This document shows, in pieces, positions 7,340 through 12,132 of a stretch of DNA of 14,743 nucleotides. The notes below the pieces were generated by a model. The model saw nothing but the letters and a program-made list of their open reading frames with translations, did not search any database and was not told the DNA's origin. A program made the translations under genes and the position numbers. The stretch is from contig JAIFMT010000203.1 in assembly GCA_020048295.1 (NCBI GenBank), forward strand, positions 1 to 14,743, given 5' to 3'. Positions within the stretch are counted from its first letter, which is position 1, and each line of letters starts with the position of its first letter. This DNA is from Rhodoferax sp. (GTDB taxonomy: Bacteria > Pseudomonadota > Gammaproteobacteria > Burkholderiales > Burkholderiaceae).

Positions 7340-8608
7340 ATGACCACCCCCGTTGAAATTGCCCGCACGCCCCCGGCAACGGCCGCTGCCGGTGCCACGT
7401 TGGCCATTGCCCGCCAACCCATTCTGGATGCCAAGCGCGCCGTGTTCGGCTACGAGCTGTTTGACCGCTCGCTCAGTCGCAGTGCCTACAGTGCCGCCAG
7501 CGATGCGGCGCTGCTGTTCAACCTGCTGTCCAACGTGGACACCGAGATTTTGAACACCCGCCAGCCGCTGTTCATCAACTGCACGCACCAGACCCTGGCG
7601 GGCGGCCATCTGGACCTGATCGAACCCGACCGAGTCGTGCTTGAAATACCACCGATGCCCCACGACCAAAACAGCCGTGATGACATTGACACCTTTTTGC
7701 AAACCCTCATTGAGGTTCACAAACGCGGCTTCAAATTGGCGTTTGACGAAAGCGTGATGACACCGCCGTACGCCGACTGGCTGGCGCTGGCGTCTTTTGT
7801 CAAGATCGACATCTCGGCGGTAAACCAAGCCCAGATCGCGGCCATCGCCCGCCAGCTGGGCCACAACGTCAATGTCTTGCTGGTGGCAGAAAAGGTTGAA
7901 ACCGCCGAGCAATTCGAGCAAGTCAAGCTCGCCGGTGCGCAGCTGTTTCAAGGCTACTGGTTTGCCCGCCCATCACTGATCAAAGGGCAAACTATCCGCC
8001 CTTCGCAGGCGGCCATCATCCAGCTCATCAACCTGGTGCGCAAGCAGGCCAGCACCAGTGACATTGAAGAAGTCTTCAAACGCGACCCGACGTTGTCGTT
8101 CAACCTGCTGCGCTTCATCAACTCGGCAGGCTTTGGCCTGAGTTGCGAAGTCACCTCGTTTCGTCATGCGGTGATGCTGCTGGGGCTGAAAAAGCTGTTT
8201 CGCTGGGCAGCCTTGCTGATGACCACCTCTGGCAAAGCGGGCATTGCGCCGGCGGTGGGCCACATCGCCGTGGTGCGTGGCCGGCTGATGGAATTGCTGG
8301 CGGGCGAACTGCTGCCGCCCGAAGAGAGCGACAACGCCTTTGTGGTGGGCATCTTTTCGCTGCTGGACACCATGCTCGGTCTGCCCATGGCAGAAGCGCT
8401 GGCCAGCATTTCCCTGCCGCAGTCGGTCACCAGCGCCCTGCTCGACGGTAGCGGCGCTCTGGCCCCGTTCTTGCGGCTTACGCTGGCTTGTGAGAACGAC
8501 GACGAGCAGCAGTTTGCACAAGCCGCCACCGAACTGCAGCTGACCGGCGACCAGGTCAACTGGGCGCATCTTCAGGCGCTGGCTTGGGCAGACAACCTGA
8601 CCGCCTGA
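7340..8608 (+). CDS. EAL-HDOD two-domain signalling protein (YuxH/CdgJ type)
   Basis: About 422 residues: an N-terminal EAL domain (about 17-215) joined to a C-terminal HDOD domain (about 220-410). EAL domains hydrolyse cyclic di-GMP when complete. HDOD domains are HD-like but lack the catalytic pair and act as protein-interaction modules. Here the EAL word is ELF (YELFDRS, 38-44) and the usual DDFG is DESV (Asp136-Glu137). An Asn in FINCT, the Glu in VLEIPP, Lys155 (FVKID), Glu184 (AEKVE) and the Gln of FQGYWF remain. It may bind cyclic di-GMP or have reduced activity; this is not decidable from sequence. I chose ATG 7340 (MTTPVEIA) because the open frame before it overlaps the upstream gene. 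There is no strong ribosome-binding site. creA follows 33 bases later. Confidence 0.88.
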   Translation: MTTPVEIARTPPATAAAGATLAIARQPILDAKRAVFGYELFDRSLSRSAYSAASDAALLFNLLSNVDTEILNTRQPLFINCTHQTLAGGHLDLIEPDRVVLEIPPMPHDQNSRDDIDTFLQTLIEVHKRGFKLAFDESVMTPPYADWLALASFVKIDISAVNQAQIAAIARQLGHNVNVLLVAEKVETAEQFEQVKLAGAQLFQGYWFARPSLIKGQTIRPSQAAIIQLINLVRKQASTSDIEEVFKRDPTLSFNLLRFINSAGFGLSCEVTSFRHAVMLLGLKKLFRWAALLMTTSGKAGIAPAVGHIAVVRGRLMELLAGELLPPEESDNAFVVGIFSLLDTMLGLPMAEALASISLPQSVTSALLDGSGALAPFLRLTLACENDDEQQFAQAATELQLTGDQVNWAHLQALAWADNLTA

Positions 8609-8641
8609 GCCACGCGCTGTTTCAACTCAACGAGCTTGCCC

Positions 8642-9109
8642 ATGAAAAATACCCTTGGTTTGTTGGCCCTGTCGGCTTTTCTTACAACGGCGGTGGCAGA
8701 AACGGTGGGCGATGTCAGCACCACCTTCAAGCTGCTCAGCCCCAATGACAAAGTGGTGGTCGATGTGTTTGACGACCCTGCCGTGAATGGCGTCTCGTGC
8801 TACCTCTCGCACGCCAGAACCGGCGGCTACAAAGGCGCGCTGGGCCTGGCCGAAGACACCTCCGATGCTGCGGTGGCCTGCCGTCAGGTCGGCCCGATCT
8901 CGTTCAGGGGCAAGATTGACCAGCAGGAAGAGGTATTTTCTGCGCGTTCGTCTTTTCTGTTCAAGCATGTACGGGTGGTGCGCATGGTCGATGTCAAGCG
9001 CAACACGCTGGTGTATCTGGTGTACTCGGACAAGCTGGTGGACGGCAGCCCGAAAAACAGCGTCACCGCTGTGCCGGTGCCCGCCAGCCAGCCCATTCCG
9101 CTGGACTAG
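8642..9109 (+). CDS. creA: Exported protein CreA
   Basis: A 155-residue secreted protein closely resembling E. coli CreA across its whole length. The diagnostic blocks VVDVFDDPAV, GALGLAEDTSDAA, VACRQVGPI and YSDKLVDGSPKNSV are all present. Residues 1-19 form a signal peptide ending TAVA before Glu20, so the mature protein should be periplasmic. Cys53 and Cys80 are the only cysteines in the mature protein and could form a disulfide. CreA is the first gene of the creABCD locus in enterobacteria, but its biochemical role is unknown. Here no creB, creC or creD is adjacent; instead it ends a run with the DUF455 and EAL-HDOD genes. ATG 8642 is chosen because it starts the signal peptide (MKNTLGLLAL); the Shine-Dalgarno is weak. 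Confidence 0.93.
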   Translation: MKNTLGLLALSAFLTTAVAETVGDVSTTFKLLSPNDKVVVDVFDDPAVNGVSCYLSHARTGGYKGALGLAEDTSDAAVACRQVGPISFRGKIDQQEEVFSARSSFLFKHVRVVRMVDVKRNTLVYLVYSDKLVDGSPKNSVTAVPVPASQPIPLD

Positions 9110-9114
9110 TTTCA

Positions 9115-9182
9115 TATAACAAATAGGGCTCTAGCCCTTTCTGCATAAGCGCTGATAGCTATATTATTAATAATTCTCAGCG
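9115..9182. repeat. Candidate dispersed intergenic repeat with nested inverted repeats
   Basis: This AT-rich stretch between convergent creA and rlmB contains three nested signals: a hairpin at 9125-9138, a 12-bp perfect palindrome ATTATTAATAAT at 9163-9174, and outer arms CGCTGA/TCAGCG at 9150-9155 and 9177-9182. The string of gggctctagccc, agcgct and gatagctat resembles an intergenic element I remember as common in Comamonadaceae genomes, ending in the same gcgct-gatagct words. Only one copy lies in this window, so repetition cannot be shown here. Confidence 0.5.
9125..9142 (+). terminator. Weak terminator-like hairpin after creA
   Basis: AGGGC and GCCCT form a 5-bp stem with a four-base TCTA loop, followed by TTTCT on the plus strand. 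It starts 16 bases after the creA stop. The stem is short and the T-run interrupted, so it would be a weak rho-independent terminator at best. It may instead simply be part of the repeat element that contains it. Confidence 0.4.
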
Positions 9183-9201
9183 GAGCAGCACCGGGGCTGC
9201 A

Positions 9202-9975
9202 TTAGCCTACCGTGCGCTGACGTAGCGCCTCGTACAGACACACCCCACTGGCCACCGACACATTCAGGCTTTCTACCGCCCCGCGCATCGGAATGCTGAC
9301 CAGCTCGTCGCAGGTTTTGGCGGTGAGTTGACGCATGCCGTCGCCTTCAGCCCCCAACACCAGCGCCACCGGGCCGCTCAGGTCGGCCTGGTACAGCGTT
9401 TTGTCGGCCATATCGCTGGTGCCAATGATCCAGATGTTGCGTTCCTTCAGTTCGTTCAGCGTGCGCGCCAGGTTGGTCACCATGAAATAGGGCACGGTTT
9501 CAGCCGCGCCGCTGGCCACTTTGGCCACCGTGGCGTTGATGCCAGCGGCGTGGTCTTTGGGTGCGATGACCGCATGCACGCCGGCACCATCAGCCACACG
9601 CAGGCAGGCACCCAGGTTGTGTGGGTCGGTTACACCGTCGAGCACCAGAATCAGCGGCTGCTCGCGCGCACCGGACGGCTTGTCGGCTTGCGATGCCTCA
9701 AGTTGCTCCAGCAACTCATCAAGCGACTTGACCTGGGTCAGCTCATGCACCCGTGCGGCCACCCCCTGATGTCCGTGACTACCGCACATTTTGGCCAGGC
9801 GCATGCCATCGGCTTCAATCAGGCGAGCACCGGCTTCGTTCACCTTATCAACAAACTGGCGCATCCGCGCATCGCGCCGCGTCGGGTCAATGTAGATCTC
9901 AACGATGGATTTGGGCGCGGTTTTCAGGCGCACGCCCACGGCATGAAAGCCGAACAGAACTTTGGGGTTGGTCAT
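9202..9975 (-). CDS. rlmB: 23S rRNA (guanosine-2251-2'-O)-methyltransferase RlmB
   Basis: A 257-residue SPOUT-class RNA methyltransferase that 2'-O-methylates a guanosine in the peptidyl-transferase P loop of 23S rRNA using S-adenosylmethionine. The N-terminal RNA-binding substrate domain begins at VLFGFHAV, and a linker rich in Glu and Gln separates it from the catalytic domain. The three TrmH-family motifs are present: DPHNLGACLRVAD with Asn120 and Arg126, LVLGAEGDGM with Glu210, and IPMRGAVESLNVSVA with Asn238. These form the knotted SAM site. I use ATG 9975 (MTNPKVLFGF) because the family begins there; the open frame continues to 10080 but that extension matches nothing. There is no obvious Shine-Dalgarno. 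It is divergent from phaC and convergent with creA. Confidence 0.95.
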   Translation of the reverse strand: MTNPKVLFGFHAVGVRLKTAPKSIVEIYIDPTRRDARMRQFVDKVNEAGARLIEADGMRLAKMCGSHGHQGVAARVHELTQVKSLDELLEQLEASQADKPSGAREQPLILVLDGVTDPHNLGACLRVADGAGVHAVIAPKDHAAGINATVAKVASGAAETVPYFMVTNLARTLNELKERNIWIIGTSDMADKTLYQADLSGPVALVLGAEGDGMRQLTAKTCDELVSIPMRGAVESLNVSVASGVCLYEALRQRTVG

Positions 9976-10106
9976 GCGGCGGATTATCGCTGGCGCTGTT
10001 TTCGCCCTCCATGCCATGCCCGGACGGCGAAAAATTTTGTTGTTGGCAGGGTGCGCGAGGAGGAAAATGGCAACCATCAAAGCAGCAAGAAAGAAAGGTA
10101 AACATC
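9976..10106. promoter_or_regulatory. Divergent region between rlmB and phaC
   Basis: The 131-bp gap should hold both promoters. On the plus strand TTGTTG (10040-10045) and GAAAAT (10063-10068) are 17 bases apart and could be a poor sigma-70 promoter. A strong AGGAGG-like ribosome-binding site at about 10057-10063 precedes an out-of-frame ATG at 10067. The phaC ribosome-binding site is the AAAGG at about 10094-10098, eight to nine bases before ATG 10107. Confidence 0.35.
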
Positions 10107-11855
10107 ATGACCGCCACCAGCACTGTCCACCGTACCGCACCCGACAGCAAGACCTTATTGCCGCTCGAAGTCGCGCTTCAGGCCTTCAACAAGTCGATCG
10201 ACCCGTTCGGCATGTTTTCGTCGCAGCAAAACGCCCAGGCTGCCTGGCTGATGCACCCACAGGAGCTGATGAAGGAGGCCGATGGTTTTCTGGCCGACCT
10301 GATTGCGCTGCAAGGCCACGCCGCGCGCCGCCTGATGGGCTTGCCCGCCAATGAGGTGTATGAGCAAAACCCTGAAGATGCCCGCTTTGCCAGCCCGATC
10401 TGGACCGACAACGCGCAATGGGACATCCTGAAAGAGTGGTACCTGACGTTCACCAACCGGCTGCAGGAGGCCGCCCTGCTCAGCCCTGGTCTGTCTGAGC
10501 ACGAGCGACACCGCGCCGCCTTCTGGCAGCGCACCATGCTCAACATGCTGGCCCCCACCAACTTTTTCTGGCTCAACCCGGTGGCCATGGCGCGCTTCCA
10601 GGAAACGCAAGGCACCAGCCTGGCCGACGGGTTCAATAACTTTTTGCGCGATGTGCAGGCCAAAGACATCCAGATGGTCGAGCCCGATGCCTTTGTGGTT
10701 GGCAAAGACCTGGCCACTACGCCGGGCAAGGTGGTTTTTCGCAATCGGCTGGTGGAGCTGATCCACTACGCGCCCAGCACCGAGCAGGTGCGTGCCATGC
10801 CCATTTTGATCATCACGCCATGGATCAACAAGTTCTACATTCTTGACCTGACCGCCAAGAAGAGCCTGGTCAAACACCTGGTGGATCAGGGCTTTTCAGT
10901 GTTCATCAGCAGCTGGAAAAACCCCGATGCCGACATGCACGACGTGGGCTTTGAAGATTACCTGCTTGAAGGGGTCCACGCCCTGGTGCAGGCCACCACC
11001 GAGTTTTGCAAGGTGCCACAGGTGCATCTGGTGGGCTACTGCATTGGTGGCACGCTGGTCAGCACCTACATGGCGTGGGCCAACAAGCGGTTTACACCTG
11101 ACAAGCTGCCGGTGGCGCACTGGACGCTGTTTGCCACGCTGACCGACTTTTCGCACCCTGGCGAAATCGAAGTGTTCATTGATGAGCCCTGCCTGGAGGC
11201 ACTCGACGAGATGATGGCCAAAAAAGGCTATCTGGACGGCAGCGAAATGGCCGCCTCGTTCCGCCTGCTGCGCTCCAACAGCCTGATCTGGAACTACTGG
11301 ATCCAGAGCTACCTGCTGGGCGAAAAGCTGCCGCCGTTTGATGTGCTGTTCTGGAATGTGGATGCCACGCGCATGCCCCATGCGATGCACTCCTGGTACC
11401 TGCGCCAACTGTATTTGAACAACAACCTGATCAAGCATGACCAGCTAACCCTGGGTGGCGAGCCCATTGACCTGGAACGCATCGTGCAGCCGCTGTACGC
11501 GGTGACTGCCGCCGAAGACCACATTGCACCCTGGCAGTCGTGCTATCAGATCAGAAAATTCGTGAATGCCACGACACCGGTGCGCTTCGTGCAGTCGAGC
11601 TCAGGGCACATCCTGGGCATCGTCAACCCGCCCGTCAATCCACCCAAACGCAGCTACTGTGTGGCAGAACCCCTGGCGACAGAAGACGCGGAACACTGGC
11701 TGGCCCGCTGCGAAAAGCGCACCGGCACCTGGTGGGGTGACTGGACGGACTGGCTCAATGCCCGCACTGGCGAGATGGTGGCGGCTTACCCGACATCCAG
11801 CCGCAAGTTCCCCGCGCTGTGCGACGCGCCCGGGGTATATGTGATGGAAAAGTAA
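10107..11855 (+). CDS. phaC: Class I poly(3-hydroxyalkanoate) synthase PhaC
   Basis: A 582-residue PHA synthase, close to the 589 residues of Cupriavidus necator PhaC. It polymerises 3-hydroxyacyl-CoA, usually 3-hydroxybutyryl-CoA, into storage polyester at the granule surface. The lipase-box-like motif is GYCIGG with nucleophile Cys312. The rest of the triad is Asp471 (EDHIAPW) and His501 (SSGHILGIVNPP), matching the known Cys319, Asp480 and His508 in order and spacing. The family segments PWINKFYILDL, SWKNPDA, LIWNYWIQ and DVLFWNVDATRMP are also present. ATG 10107 has an AAAGG ribosome-binding site; the upstream open frame to 9753 runs antisense over rlmB and is not coding. No phaA, phaB, phaR or phasin gene is adjacent, so this is a stand-alone synthase locus, perhaps one of two phaC genes as in other Burkholderiales. 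Confidence 0.96.
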   Translation: MTATSTVHRTAPDSKTLLPLEVALQAFNKSIDPFGMFSSQQNAQAAWLMHPQELMKEADGFLADLIALQGHAARRLMGLPANEVYEQNPEDARFASPIWTDNAQWDILKEWYLTFTNRLQEAALLSPGLSEHERHRAAFWQRTMLNMLAPTNFFWLNPVAMARFQETQGTSLADGFNNFLRDVQAKDIQMVEPDAFVVGKDLATTPGKVVFRNRLVELIHYAPSTEQVRAMPILIITPWINKFYILDLTAKKSLVKHLVDQGFSVFISSWKNPDADMHDVGFEDYLLEGVHALVQATTEFCKVPQVHLVGYCIGGTLVSTYMAWANKRFTPDKLPVAHWTLFATLTDFSHPGEIEVFIDEPCLEALDEMMAKKGYLDGSEMAASFRLLRSNSLIWNYWIQSYLLGEKLPPFDVLFWNVDATRMPHAMHSWYLRQLYLNNNLIKHDQLTLGGEPIDLERIVQPLYAVTAAEDHIAPWQSCYQIRKFVNATTPVRFVQSSSGHILGIVNPPVNPPKRSYCVAEPLATEDAEHWLARCEKRTGTWWGDWTDWLNARTGEMVAAYPTSSRKFPALCDAPGVYVMEK

Positions 11856-11862
11856 GCGCTAA

Positions 11863-11913
11863 CTTGCATGGCTTGCATGGCTTGCAAGCCACCCCGAAGC
11901 CTGCAAGCAGGCT
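11863..11913. repeat. Short tandem repeat and two small palindromes after phaC
   Basis: Immediately after phaC the 9-mer cttgcatgg occurs twice in tandem (11863-11871, 11872-11880), followed by a diverged third unit cttgcaagc. The third unit is part of a 12-bp perfect palindrome GGCTTGCAAGCC (11879-11890). A second inverted repeat follows: AGCCTGC, aa, GCAGGCT (11898-11913). The region has no convincing open frame. It may be a decayed intergenic repeat cluster; a function in message stability of phaC is possible but unproven. Confidence 0.55.
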
Positions 11914-11970
11914 GTCATTGCGAACCCGATCCGCAATTCACGACTGCGAATCCACTGGACGGCAGGTCGT

Positions 11971-11999
11971 AACCCGGCTTGACAGCCGGGTTGTTTCAC
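11971..11999 (+). terminator. Probable intrinsic terminator downstream of phaC
   Basis: AACCCGGCT (11971-11979) and AGCCGGGTT (11984-11992) form a perfect 9-bp GC-rich stem with a TGAC loop, followed by GTTTCAC. It lies about 115 bases after the phaC stop and before the next gene on the same strand. The stem is good, but the following T-run is short, so termination may be incomplete. Confidence 0.6.
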
Positions 12000-12132
12000 G
12001 TCAAAACACCGCACGCCACGCCGTCATTCCCAGGCAAGCCACTGGCACTAACATTGCTTGGTATCCGATGTTGTCAAACGTCCCGTGCAACTGATTCAAG
12101 CCCGACCTTTTGGGATTTTTTGAGACTTCTTC

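Noticed and set aside
9976..10080. Longer RlmB start at 10080
   Set aside because: The 35 extra residues do not resemble the family and overlap the phaC promoter region; RlmB proteins begin near KVLFGFHAV.
9753..10106. N-terminal extension of PhaC by 118 codons
   Set aside because: The extension runs antisense over rlmB. PhaC length, the family start and an AAAGG site all support ATG 10107.
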